Source of the DNA: Arthrobacter sp. ZGTC131
Lineage (GTDB): Bacteria > Actinomycetota > Actinomycetes > Actinomycetales > Micrococcaceae
Assembly: GCF_002929275.1 (NCBI RefSeq)
Contig: NZ_PJIK01000010.1
Coordinates: forward strand, 62,001-126,000
Direction of reading: 5' to 3'
Length of the DNA: 64,000 nucleotides
Below, one piece after another: positions 52,759 through 60,635 of this stretch; positions within the stretch are counted from its first letter, which is position 1, and every line of letters begins with the position of its first letter. The position numbers were made by a program, and so were the translations under genes. The notes beneath the pieces are model-generated. The model did not search any database and was not told where the DNA came from. It saw only the letters and a program-made list of their open reading frames with translations.

Positions 52759-53570
52759 CAGCAGCCGCCCTCCGAACCGTCCACCGGCTGGCCGCGGCGC
52801 GCGACCTCCGCCTCGAATGCGCGGCACATGGCGTGCAGGGCAATGAGGTGGCCTTCCTGCGCATTGGCTGAAACCGCGTCGATTGCCACGGCCTCGTCGC
52901 AGCACAAGGCCAGCGGATTCGGCGCCGGACCCGTGAGCGCCCACGTGGTGACATTGAGCCGAGAAGCGGCCTCCACGGCGCGGAGCAGGTTGGGGCTCTG
53001 GCCGCTCGTGGACAGCAGCATCAGGATGTCGCCGGACCTCCCGTGCGCGCGGACCTGCCGGGCGAACACTTCGGCGTATCCGTAGTCGTTGGCGATGGCC
53101 GTTACGGCCGAACTCTCCGCGTGCAGCGAGATGGCCGAAAAAGGCACCCGTTCGCCGTCGAACCTGCCCACCAGCTCGGCTGTCAGGTGCTGGGCCTCGG
53201 CAGCCGAGCCGCCGTTTCCGGCAGCCAGCAGCCGCTGCCCGCTGAGCAGCCGCTGCGCCAGCTCCACACCCCATGCGGCCAGGCGGTCCGCCTGGCTTTC
53301 GAGCGACCGAAGGACAGGCAGGACGTTTTCCAAGTGCACCCTGACGGCCTCCCGCGAGCCGACGGGGACGTCCGTGCCGGTGCCGGTGCCCGTGCCGGTG
53401 CCGGTGCCGGTGCCGGTGCCGGTGCCGGTGCCGGTGCCGGTGCCGGTGCCGGTGCCGGTGCCGGTGCCGGGATCATGCTGCCCTGGCGGCCCGAATACCG
53501 CTGGCGCACCGGCGTTCACGGATCGCAAGGGAAGGAGCTCGGCTTCGCGTAAGGACCACTCCGTCGTCAC
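52758..53570 (-). CDS. gmhA: Phosphoheptose isomerase with N-terminal Gly-Thr repeat
   Basis: This SIS-domain isomerase converts sedoheptulose 7-P to D-glycero-D-manno-heptose 7-P (270 residues). LAAGNGGSAAEAQHLTAELVGRF is the GmhA sugar-phosphate site; LSTSGQSPNLLRAVEAA and NAQEGHLIALHAMC (metal-binding Gln/His) follow. The usual length is about 195; here residues 1-66 are extra and include 16 consecutive Gly-Thr pairs (about 35-66) coded by a hexanucleotide repeat. GTG 53570 overlaps the GT4 stop as GTGA. Confidence 0.88.
   Translation of the reverse strand: MTTEWSLREAELLPLRSVNAGAPAVFGPPGQHDPGTGTGTGTGTGTGTGTGTGTGTGTGTGTGTGTDVPVGSREAVRVHLENVLPVLRSLESQADRLAAWGVELAQRLLSGQRLLAAGNGGSAAEAQHLTAELVGRFDGERVPFSAISLHAESSAVTAIANDYGYAEVFARQVRAHGRSGDILMLLSTSGQSPNLLRAVEAASRLNVTTWALTGPAPNPLALCCDEAVAIDAVSANAQEGHLIALHAMCRAFEAEVARRGQPVDGSEGGC
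53374..53469 (+). repeat. 16-copy hexanucleotide repeat (GTGCCG)n inside gmhA
   Basis: Sixteen contiguous 6-base units, 15 identical and one with a single change (third unit), run over 96 bases. Because the unit is two codons long, changes in copy number alter the linker by Gly-Thr pairs without breaking the frame. Coordinates are read directly. Confidence 0.97.
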
Positions 53571-54817
53571 AGCGCCGCTCCTTCCATCGGTTCCAGGTTG
53601 GCGGCGCCCGCCGTTCCAGCGATGGCCAGCCGGTATGCCGTTTCGGTTTCCTCGGCCACCCGGTTCCAGGAATACCGGGCCCGGGCCCGTCTCTCCCCGG
53701 CCCGGCCCAGCTCGGTGCGGAGCCGGGGGCTCGCAAAAAGCGCAGCCAGCGCTCCTGCTATGGCTTCGGGGTTCCTGGGCGGCACGTGCAGTCCTGTTCC
53801 GCGGTCCACGACACTGTCTGTCAGCCCGCCCACCGCGGCGGCGACCACCGGGATTCCGCAGGCCATGGCTTCCAGCGGAACAATGCCGAAAGGCTCGTAC
53901 CAGGGCGTGCACGCCACCGCGTCTGCGCTCCTGAAGATGCCCGGCATGGCGTCCCTGGGGACCTGCCCGCGCAGCTCCACCTGGTCAGCGACGCCCAGGC
54001 TGCGGGCAAGCTCGAGCAACCTGCGGGCCTCGGGATCCGGGCCTCCGGCGGCGCCGCCGCCCACAATGAGAAGCTCGACGTCGGCGAACCCCGCCTCCTT
54101 CAGATGCGGCAGGGACCGGATCACCAAATCCACCCCCTTGCGCGGAACCAGCCTGCCCACCGAGAGGACGCGGTGCGCCCGGGGCTTGGCGTCGGCCGGG
54201 CCCTCGCTGGTGAAAAGCTCCAGGTCAACGCCGCAGGGGGCGATGGAGACGGTGCGCGTGTCAATGCCCATGGCTTTGAGTTCGAAGACCTCATCGGAGC
54301 AGGTGGCAATGATGCGGTCTGCGGCCCGGCCCAGGGATGGTTCCAGGAAGCGGCGTTCGGGCGGGCTCGTGTCATCGGCACCCTGATGCCGGCGTTTGAC
54401 GGTGCCCAGCGCGTGGAACGTCTGCACCACGGGCACCGTGGAACCGGCCGGCCTGCGGCGCGCAGCGTCCAGCGCGGCGATGCCCGACATCCAGAAATGT
54501 GCGTGGACCACATCCGGCGGCGCCGCCGCCCAGTCCTCCGCCATCCCGTCTGCGAGCGCGCCCATGAAGGGCAGCAGTTCGTCCTTGGGCACATAGTCGG
54601 CCGGACCGGCGTCGACGTGGACCACCTCCAGCCCGGGCTGCACGCGAACCCGTGCGGGCAGGTCCGGCGCATCCCGTCGCGTGTATACCGTGACGCGGTG
54701 CCCCCGCCGGGCCAGCGCGCCGGACAGCGCCGCCACGTGGACGTTCTGGCCGCCCGCGTCCACTCCGCCGAGCGCGGCCAGCGGGCTGGCATGTTCTGAA
54801 ATCATGGAAATCCTCAC
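53567..54817 (-). CDS. GT4-family glycosyltransferase (group 1)
   Basis: This 416-residue GT-B retaining enzyme has GGVDAGGQNVHVAALSGALARRGHRVTVYTR at the N-terminus, VVHAHFWMSG, and the EX7E motif YEPFGIVPLE near residue 305. It resembles MshA/sucrose-synthase-like GT4 enzymes. It starts 4 bases into the preceding glycosyltransferase gene and overlaps gmhA, so it belongs to the operon. The acceptor is unknown. Confidence 0.9.
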   Translation of the reverse strand: MRISMISEHASPLAALGGVDAGGQNVHVAALSGALARRGHRVTVYTRRDAPDLPARVRVQPGLEVVHVDAGPADYVPKDELLPFMGALADGMAEDWAAAPPDVVHAHFWMSGIAALDAARRRPAGSTVPVVQTFHALGTVKRRHQGADDTSPPERRFLEPSLGRAADRIIATCSDEVFELKAMGIDTRTVSIAPCGVDLELFTSEGPADAKPRAHRVLSVGRLVPRKGVDLVIRSLPHLKEAGFADVELLIVGGGAAGGPDPEARRLLELARSLGVADQVELRGQVPRDAMPGIFRSADAVACTPWYEPFGIVPLEAMACGIPVVAAAVGGLTDSVVDRGTGLHVPPRNPEAIAGALAALFASPRLRTELGRAGERRARARYSWNRVAEETETAYRLAIAGTAGAANLEPMEGAAL

Positions 54818-55848
54818 GTGGCATTCCTCTCTCGCGCCGGGGCAGGGACCACCGGTCCTGGCCTTTCCAAAGATCCGTGCCGTGCCCGGCTCCCCAGCCC
54901 TGCCAGCAGTTCGTCCCAGTCCGCCAGGAAGCGGTCAAGTCCGTAGCGTTCCAGCGCCGCCTCGCGCGCGGCTTTGCCCCGCCGGCGGGCCTCCTCCGGG
55001 TCGTTGACGAGCAAGGTGGCGCACCGGAGAAGTTCCTCGACACTGGTTGAGATGCCGCCCGCCTCCGCCGGGACTGCCCGCGCCGCTTCCGTGGTGGCCA
55101 GGGCAAGTACGGGCATGCCCAGGTGCATCGCCTCCAGCAGCGCCAGGCCCAGCGACGTCCAGCGCAGCGGATGCAGGTATACCCGGCAACGGGCCAGCTC
55201 ACGGTGCAGCTCTGCGGTCGGGAGGTCTCCCCGGACCCTGAGCCGCGGCGACGGGATGCCGCTGCTGGCCGGCAGTCCGCCGCCGCCCATTCCGAAGACC
55301 TGGAGCGGTGCCGCTGCCGCGAACCGGGGCAACAGGTCGGTGCCGGTCACGCGTCCGCGCCGGACGGGTTCGTTCACCACCACGCCCAGCTCCGCGAGTT
55401 CACCGGTGTAGAGGCAGCCGGGGTCCGCGATGCCGTGCTCGATAACGGTGGTGGGGGCCCTGCCGCTGTCCCAGAAGAGTTCGTTGAAGTGCGTCACGTG
55501 GACAATCGGTATCTCCCGTTGCTCCGCGAGCGGATGCAGGGTGAACGGGACGTCCCCCTTGGGCGTGTTGTGTTCCACGAAGACGGCCGGCAGGTCGACG
55601 CCGGGCCGCCGCCGCAGGACGCGTCTCACCTCGCCTGCCTCCTCGGGGCGCTGGAGGACGACGGCGTCAATGCTGTCCGCGTCCAGCTCCGCCAGCGCCA
55701 CCTCCCGCACTGACGCGGGCCAGTTCCTGCCGGCCCGGCCAAGGCCCCACGTGCCTCCTTCGGGTAAGACGGGCAGCAGGTATTCGTGCCTGCCGCGGAC
55801 GAACGCGTCCGTCCATGACCCGTGGACGTGCCAGAGGAGAATTCTCAT
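54814..55848 (-). CDS. Glycosyltransferase, GT4-like
   Basis: This 344-residue protein begins MRILLWHVHGSWTDAFVRGRHEYLLPV. FVEHNTPKGDVPF, VTHFNELFWDSG and ARCRVYLHPLRWTSLGLALLEAMHLGMPVLA are typical GT4 donor-site elements. ATG 55848 overlaps the upstream stop as ATGA. It is similar to the enzymes encoded next to heptose genes in other actinobacteria, to my recollection; the donor is unknown. Confidence 0.8.
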   Translation of the reverse strand: MRILLWHVHGSWTDAFVRGRHEYLLPVLPEGGTWGLGRAGRNWPASVREVALAELDADSIDAVVLQRPEEAGEVRRVLRRRPGVDLPAVFVEHNTPKGDVPFTLHPLAEQREIPIVHVTHFNELFWDSGRAPTTVIEHGIADPGCLYTGELAELGVVVNEPVRRGRVTGTDLLPRFAAAAPLQVFGMGGGGLPASSGIPSPRLRVRGDLPTAELHRELARCRVYLHPLRWTSLGLALLEAMHLGMPVLALATTEAARAVPAEAGGISTSVEELLRCATLLVNDPEEARRRGKAAREAALERYGLDRFLADWDELLAGLGSRARHGSLERPGPVVPAPARERNAT

Positions 55849-56921
55849 TGCCAACGAACCTTTCTCCGGGTGCTGAGCGAGGACACTCCGCTCAGCAGGC
55901 GTTCGACCGCTTCAACGACGTGCTCCGGGGCAACCGAGCCCAGGCACGGATGCCCGGGTACAGGGCATTCCCGTGCCCGGCTCAGCCTGCAGGGCGCGTT
56001 CTGGTCGCCGAGCAGTTCCAGCGGAACGCCGTACGGCGCCCAACGGATGGCCGGCACAACAGGCGCGAACAGGCTCACCACAGGGGTTCCGACGGCGGCG
56101 GCAAGGTGCGCGGGCCCGGTGTTTCCGGCGACCACGACCTCGGCATTGGCCAGGACTCCGGCGAGGACACTCAGGCTGGTACGTCCGCCCAGATCAATCG
56201 CTGACGGACCGGCCACCGTGGCGGTGAGCTGCTCCTCGCCCGGACCGCCGGTCACCACCACCCGGTGGCCGGCCCCTTCGAGCAGTTCCACGGCCGCCGC
56301 ATGATGGAAGGGCGGCCAGGCCCGCGCCGGGACTGTTGCGCCCGGGTGGACCACCACGTAGGGGCTGCTCCCCACCAGGTGCCTTACGTCCGGCGGCTCC
56401 TTCACCATCAGCTTGCCGTCGTCGCCCGGCTTCGAATCGAAGCCGGCGGCCTGGGCGATGGCCAGGGCACGCACCGGCTCGGGCTGGTCCTCGGGGAAGT
56501 CCTCTCCCGGTCTCAGCCGGACGTCGAGCAGCGATCCGGCGTAGTCCGTCGAGGCCCCCGTGATGCGCTCCACGCCGGCCAGTCGAAGCAGAAGCGCCAG
56601 CGGAAGCGGCGACTGATGGAAGGAGGTGAGGATGACGGCTTCGGTGATCCTGGAATTGCGGACGTAGCTGACCAGTGCGTCCGAGTGAGGGCCAGTCAGG
56701 CTCGGGGCGGGATTGCTGATCCACGGGGCGTCCCACGCGAAAACATCGGCGACCTGGGGCAGCAGCAAAGCCGCAGACTTTCCCTGCGGTCCGCAGAGCA
56801 CGACGACGTCGTTGGGGCTGGCGCCGTCGGCCCGCCTGCCGTGGGCCACCGCCCGGACGGCGGGTCCAGCCAGCAGGACGTCGCCCACGCTGTCCAGCCG
56901 TGCCACCAGCACCCGGCTCAT
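55845..56921 (-). CDS. GT9-family glycosyltransferase (heptosyltransferase type) B
   Basis: This 358-residue GT9 enzyme has the N-terminus VLVARLDSVGDVLLAGPAVRAVA, donor block VVHPGATVPARAWPPFHHAAAVELL, and AGNTGPAHLAAAVGTPVVSLFAPVVPAIRWAPYG, a close match to the heptosyltransferase family. The C-terminus carries a CRLSRARECPVPGHPC segment (region 314-329). It overlaps the GmhB gene by 4 bases and the next glycosyltransferase by 4. Confidence 0.87.
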   Translation of the reverse strand: MSRVLVARLDSVGDVLLAGPAVRAVAHGRRADGASPNDVVVLCGPQGKSAALLLPQVADVFAWDAPWISNPAPSLTGPHSDALVSYVRNSRITEAVILTSFHQSPLPLALLLRLAGVERITGASTDYAGSLLDVRLRPGEDFPEDQPEPVRALAIAQAAGFDSKPGDDGKLMVKEPPDVRHLVGSSPYVVVHPGATVPARAWPPFHHAAAVELLEGAGHRVVVTGGPGEEQLTATVAGPSAIDLGGRTSLSVLAGVLANAEVVVAGNTGPAHLAAAVGTPVVSLFAPVVPAIRWAPYGVPLELLGDQNAPCRLSRARECPVPGHPCLGSVAPEHVVEAVERLLSGVSSLSTRRKVRWQ

Positions 56922-57454
56922 AGCGGATCCGCCAGCAGCATTGCGACGGCGTGCGCGAGATCCTGGGCGACCTCCGGGGCCGCCGCGACTTCCTCGGCCC
57001 TGGTAAGCGGCGTGGGGACCAGGACACCGCGGGCTCCGGCAGCCCGGGCTGCCTCGATGTCGCTGCCGATGTCGCCGATGAACGCCGCCTCCGTGGGGTC
57101 GATACCCAGCCGCCTGCAGGCGCTGCGGATCATCCCGGGGGCGGGCTTTCGGCAGGAGCAGCCGTCCTCGGCGGCGTGCGGGCAGACTTCCCAGACATCA
57201 AAGGGGCCCAGCAGCTCCTCCACCCTCGCGTTGACGCTTTCGACTTGCCGGCCTGTCAGGATGCCCCGGGCGATGCCCGACTGGTTGCTGAGCACGCCAG
57301 TTGCCAGGCCGCGGCTGCGGACGTCGTCGAGCACCTTCCGCGCCGCCGGGAACGGCTGCACCTTCCGGGGATCGCCGTTGTAGGGCACGTCCACGACCAA
57401 GGTCCCGTCCCGGTCGAACAGCACAGCCTTGAGTGAGGAAGCGTTGCCTGCCAT
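56918..57454 (-). CDS. gmhB: D-glycero-D-manno-heptose-1,7-bisphosphate phosphatase
   Basis: This 178-residue HAD phosphatase has the nucleophile pair Asp14/Asp16 in LFDRDGTLV, the Ser/Thr motif LSNQSGIARG, and zinc ligands Cys91, His93, Cys99, Cys101 in CPHAAEDGCSCRKPAPGM. GDIGSDIEAARAAG completes the active site. This zinc loop and length are diagnostic of the GmhB/HisB-N family. ATG 57454 follows GGAGGGGG. It is the first gene of the leftward operon. Confidence 0.9.
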   Translation of the reverse strand: MAGNASSLKAVLFDRDGTLVVDVPYNGDPRKVQPFPAARKVLDDVRSRGLATGVLSNQSGIARGILTGRQVESVNARVEELLGPFDVWEVCPHAAEDGCSCRKPAPGMIRSACRRLGIDPTEAAFIGDIGSDIEAARAAGARGVLVPTPLTRAEEVAAAPEVAQDLAHAVAMLLADPL

Positions 57455-57568
57455 ACCCCCTCCGTTCCCCGCCCGGCCGGGCCCTAAACAACCTGCGGGC
57501 CTCTTCTTCGGACTAGACTCCTCGGCAGGCGGCCATCCCGGGCCGACGGCGGTGAAGGAGGCCACACG

Positions 57569-58513
57569 GTGGACGCGTCGAACGGCGGCCCCGACAGGCC
57601 GGTCCTGCTGGTCTTGCGGGCACTGATGCTGGGCGATCTGCTGGTCGCCGTGCCGGCGCTCCGTGCGCTGCGGCGGGCCTACCCCGGCCACCGCCTGGTG
57701 TACGCGGCACCGGCCTGGCTGGAGGAGGCCCTGGAACTTGTGGGCGGGTACGAACTGCTGCCCACGCCCGGACTGGATGCCCCGATTCCTGCTGGCCCCG
57801 GCCGGGTTGACGTCGCCGTGAACCTCCACGGCAGCGGGCCCGAGAGCGAGGCGCGGCTCGCGGCACTGGAGGCCGGCACGGTTATCGGACACCGGACCGT
57901 GGCCATGCCGGGGCCGCGCTGGATTGACGGGATCCACGAACGCGAGCGGTGGACCCGGCTGCTCCAGTGGCACGGCATTGAAGCCGACTCCGGCGACTAC
58001 AGGCTCCTCCCCCCGGCCGTGGCCAGCCCCCGCCCGGGCGCGACGGTGATGCATGTGGGCGCGGCGTACGGCAGTCGGCTGTGGCCCGCAGAACGCTTCG
58101 CCGGCGTGGCCAGAAAGCTGGCCGCCGAGGGCCACAAAATAGTCCTCACCGGCAGCGCCGCGGAGCGGCCCCGGGCCGTGGAGGTGGCACGCCGGGCAGG
58201 ACTCGGTGAGGAAGGCGTTTTGGCCGGAAACCTTCGGCTGTCCGAGTTCGCGGCCTGCATTGCCGAAGCCGGGCTGGTGATCTCTGCGGACACCGGTGCG
58301 GCCCATCTTGCCTCCGCCTACTCGCGGCCATCGGTGGTGTTGTTCGGCCCCGCGCCGGTTGGGGCCTGGGGTCCGCCGCCTGGCCCGCATGTTGTACTTA
58401 CCGATGCGCGTGCCCGCCTGGGTGATACGTTCGCGGCCACACCCGACCCCGCGTTGCTCGCAGTGACGGTGCACGACGTGCTTGCAGCGGTGCGCGGGCT
58501 GCCGCCGGCCTGA
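57569..58513 (+). CDS. GT9-family glycosyltransferase (heptosyltransferase type) C
   Basis: This 314-residue GT9 protein has LRALMLGDLLVAVPALRALRRAYPGHRL, MHVGAAYGSRLWPAERFAGVA and ISADTGAAHLASAYSRPSVVLFGPAPVGAWGPP. GTG start 57569 follows GAAGGAGG. It is divergent from the GmhB gene; the 114-base gap serves both promoters. The last 196 bases are antisense to the sigma-factor gene. Confidence 0.86.
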   Translation: MDASNGGPDRPVLLVLRALMLGDLLVAVPALRALRRAYPGHRLVYAAPAWLEEALELVGGYELLPTPGLDAPIPAGPGRVDVAVNLHGSGPESEARLAALEAGTVIGHRTVAMPGPRWIDGIHERERWTRLLQWHGIEADSGDYRLLPPAVASPRPGATVMHVGAAYGSRLWPAERFAGVARKLAAEGHKIVLTGSAAERPRAVEVARRAGLGEEGVLAGNLRLSEFAACIAEAGLVISADTGAAHLASAYSRPSVVLFGPAPVGAWGPPPGPHVVLTDARARLGDTFAATPDPALLAVTVHDVLAAVRGLPPA

Positions 58514-59328
58514 TCTTCCTCCGCCAGCAGCCGGCGCTGCAGCCGCACAAGAATGCGAGCCAGCCGCCGCGACACCTGCATCTGGGAGATCCCGAACCGC
58601 CTGCCGAGATCAGCCTGGGTCTCCTCCTTGAAATACCGCCGGTACAGCATCTCGCGGTCGACAGGATCAAGCTCCTGGATCGCCTCGTTCAGGCAGACCA
58701 GGTCTTCCAGGCGCTCGATCGGCGAATCGGGCGAGACCAAGGCTTCCGCCATCGACGGGCCGCCCCACGGATCGGTGGTGTCCAGCGAATCCGGATGCAT
58801 GCTGCTGGCCGCAGCATGGGCCTCCCGGATGTCGTCCGCGCTGACGCCGAGTTCGTGTGCCAGTTCCTGGGTTGAAGGGACGCGGCCCAGCGCCTGGGTA
58901 AGGTCCGGGACGGTGCGAAGCAATTGCGTCCGCACGTCCTGCACGCGCCGCGGAGGCCGCACGGTCCAGCAGCGGTCCCGCAGGAATCGTTTGAGTTCCC
59001 CGTTGATGGTCGGAGCGGCGTAGGCCGGAAAGCTCTCGCCTTTTTCCTTGTCAAAACCACGGGCAGCCTTAACCAGTCCCAGGTACGCGACCTGGACCAG
59101 GTCGGAACGCTCCCTGCCGCGCGTCGCGAATCGTGCAGCGAGCGACTCGGCAAGGTCGAGGTAGTTCAGCACCAGCTGGTTCTGGAAGGCGTCATGGAGG
59201 CGGCCCGCCTGCGGGGCCGGGCGCCGGTCGCGACTCCGGGGGGACCTGCGGCCGGCGTCGTGGTACTGGTGATCCGCGTTCTGCACCGGACTCACGGTCA
59301 CAGCTATAAAGGGAGGATTCTCTGGCAT
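58318..59328 (-). CDS. SigB/SigF-type RNA polymerase sigma factor
   Basis: This 336-residue stress-type sigma factor has region 2 as SDLVQVAYLGLVKAARGFDKEKGESFPAYAAPTINGELKRFLRDRCWTVRPPRRVQ (about 75-125), region 3 near AHELGVSADDIREA, and region 4 as LDPVDREMLYRRYFKEETQADLGRRFGISQMQVSRRLARILVRLQ. Family members usually end soon after region 4 (about 260-270 residues); here the frame continues about 70 residues, antisense to a GT9 gene. ATG 59328 follows AAGGA by 9 bases. No anti-sigma factor is next to it. Confidence 0.88.
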   Translation of the reverse strand: MPENPPFIAVTVSPVQNADHQYHDAGRRSPRSRDRRPAPQAGRLHDAFQNQLVLNYLDLAESLAARFATRGRERSDLVQVAYLGLVKAARGFDKEKGESFPAYAAPTINGELKRFLRDRCWTVRPPRRVQDVRTQLLRTVPDLTQALGRVPSTQELAHELGVSADDIREAHAAASSMHPDSLDTTDPWGGPSMAEALVSPDSPIERLEDLVCLNEAIQELDPVDREMLYRRYFKEETQADLGRRFGISQMQVSRRLARILVRLQRRLLAEEDQAGGSPRTAASTSCTVTASNAGSGVAANVSPRRARASVSTTCGPGGGPQAPTGAGPNNTTDGRE

Positions 59329-59391
59329 TGTCGGGGATTCCTTCGCCTGGATCGCTAGAAAGCCTTCGGCAAGACTTAGGAGAAGAAAATC

Positions 59392-59405
59392 ATAAGTGTA
59401 CTTAT
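59392..59405. promoter_or_regulatory. Inverted repeat ATAAGTGTACTTAT in an AT-rich promoter island
   Basis: Six-base arms (ATAAGT/ACTTAT) with a 2-base centre lie between the divergent sigma-factor and epimerase genes. The region is strikingly AT-rich for this genome. GTACTTATAA (59398-59407) nearly recurs at 61224-61233. Confidence 0.45.
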
Positions 59406-59512
59406 AAAACAATGACTCCCAGAGATAGGCTCGAATCAAAGCACCCACCGCCCTGGCATCCACCGGGACCGGACGAAGCCGTGTTCCAGCGCAAACAGAC
59501 AGAGGTTTCAGC

Positions 59513-60577
59513 ATGCGAATCGTCATTACCGGAGCAAGCGGAAATGCAGGCACCGCCCTGCTCCGCAGGCTGCAGAGCGAGGCCGCGCTGCGGCCCGGCG
59601 GACTGGATCTGGTGGGCGTGAGCCGCCGGACACCGGATGCCGCGAAAGCGCCGTACTCCGGCGTCGAATGGCATGCCGTTGACGTGGGCCAAAACGGTCA
59701 GTCCGGAAGTCTTTCGAGGGCCTTCGCGGGAGCCGACGCCGTGGTGCACCTGGCGTGGCAGATCCAGCCCAACCGGGACCTGGCAGTGCTTCGCCGCACG
59801 AACGTGACCGGGACGGCAAATGTCCTGGCGGCAGCGCGGGAAGCCGGGGTGGGGCATGTGGTGTGCGCTTCGTCCGTAGGCGCCTACAGCAAGTCGCCCA
59901 AGGACCGCCCGGTCGACGAATCGTGGCCCACCGGAGGCATTATCGGTTCACATTACAGCCGGCATAAAGCCGAGCAGGAGCTGCTTCTGGACCGCTTCGC
60001 AGCGGAGAATCCTTCGATCACGGTGGCACGCCTGCGGCCGGGACTGATCTTTCAGCGTGACGCCGGCAGCGAGATCGGCAGGTACTTTCTCGGCTTGGTC
60101 CACCCCAGCTTCGTGCCAGGCCGCCCCATTCTGCCCGTTCTGCCTATCCCGCAGGAGCTGATCTTCCAGGCCGTGCATGCCGACGACGTCGCAGACGCCT
60201 ACTGGCGGGTCCTTGAGCGGCGGGCGGGCGGAGCCTTCAACGTGGCAGCTGAACCCGTCATCACGCCGCAGAACCTGGCCTGGCTATTCCACGCCAAGAG
60301 AATGCTCCCGATCCCGCTGCGGCTGCTCCGCAGCGTGGTCGATGTCAGCTGGCGCCTTCGGCTGCAGCAAACGGACGCTGGCTGGGTGGAGATGGCGGCG
60401 GGCGCGCCGATCATGGACACGGGGCGCAGCCGCCGCGAACTGGGCTGGGAACCACGGACGTCGTCCTTGGACGCCATCCGGGAGGTGCTGGAGGGCATGG
60501 GAAAGGGCGCCGGCGTCGAGGCCTCTCCCCCACTCAAGCCCCGGCGCATCCTAGGCGTGTTCACCCGCCGGAGCTAG
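59513..60577 (+). CDS. NAD-dependent epimerase/dehydratase-family protein
   Basis: This 354-residue extended SDR has the nucleotide motif TGASGNAG near residues 6-13, CASSVGAYSK, and the active Tyr-xxx-Lys in HYSRHKAEQELL. The C-terminal half reads like atypical SDRs (VHADDVADAYWRVLERRAGGAFNVAAEP). It is unlike HldD at the N-terminus and in the middle, so it is not assigned to heptose synthesis. The substrate is unknown. It is divergent from the sigma factor across a short AT-rich region. Confidence 0.82.
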   Translation: MRIVITGASGNAGTALLRRLQSEAALRPGGLDLVGVSRRTPDAAKAPYSGVEWHAVDVGQNGQSGSLSRAFAGADAVVHLAWQIQPNRDLAVLRRTNVTGTANVLAAAREAGVGHVVCASSVGAYSKSPKDRPVDESWPTGGIIGSHYSRHKAEQELLLDRFAAENPSITVARLRPGLIFQRDAGSEIGRYFLGLVHPSFVPGRPILPVLPIPQELIFQAVHADDVADAYWRVLERRAGGAFNVAAEPVITPQNLAWLFHAKRMLPIPLRLLRSVVDVSWRLRLQQTDAGWVEMAAGAPIMDTGRSRRELGWEPRTSSLDAIREVLEGMGKGAGVEASPPLKPRRILGVFTRRS

Positions 60578-60635
60578 CTGCCGCGGGTGGACACGTCCGT
60601 CACGTGCCCATCGAACCGAACGTCCGGCGGGACCG

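Noticed and set aside
53374-53469. CRISPR-like array
   Set aside because: Units are 6 bases with no spacers; it is a microsatellite inside a gene.
59513-60577. HldD (ADP-heptose epimerase)
   Set aside because: The N-terminal motif is TGASGNAG, not GGAGFIG, and the middle differs from HldD; it is an atypical extended SDR of unknown substrate.
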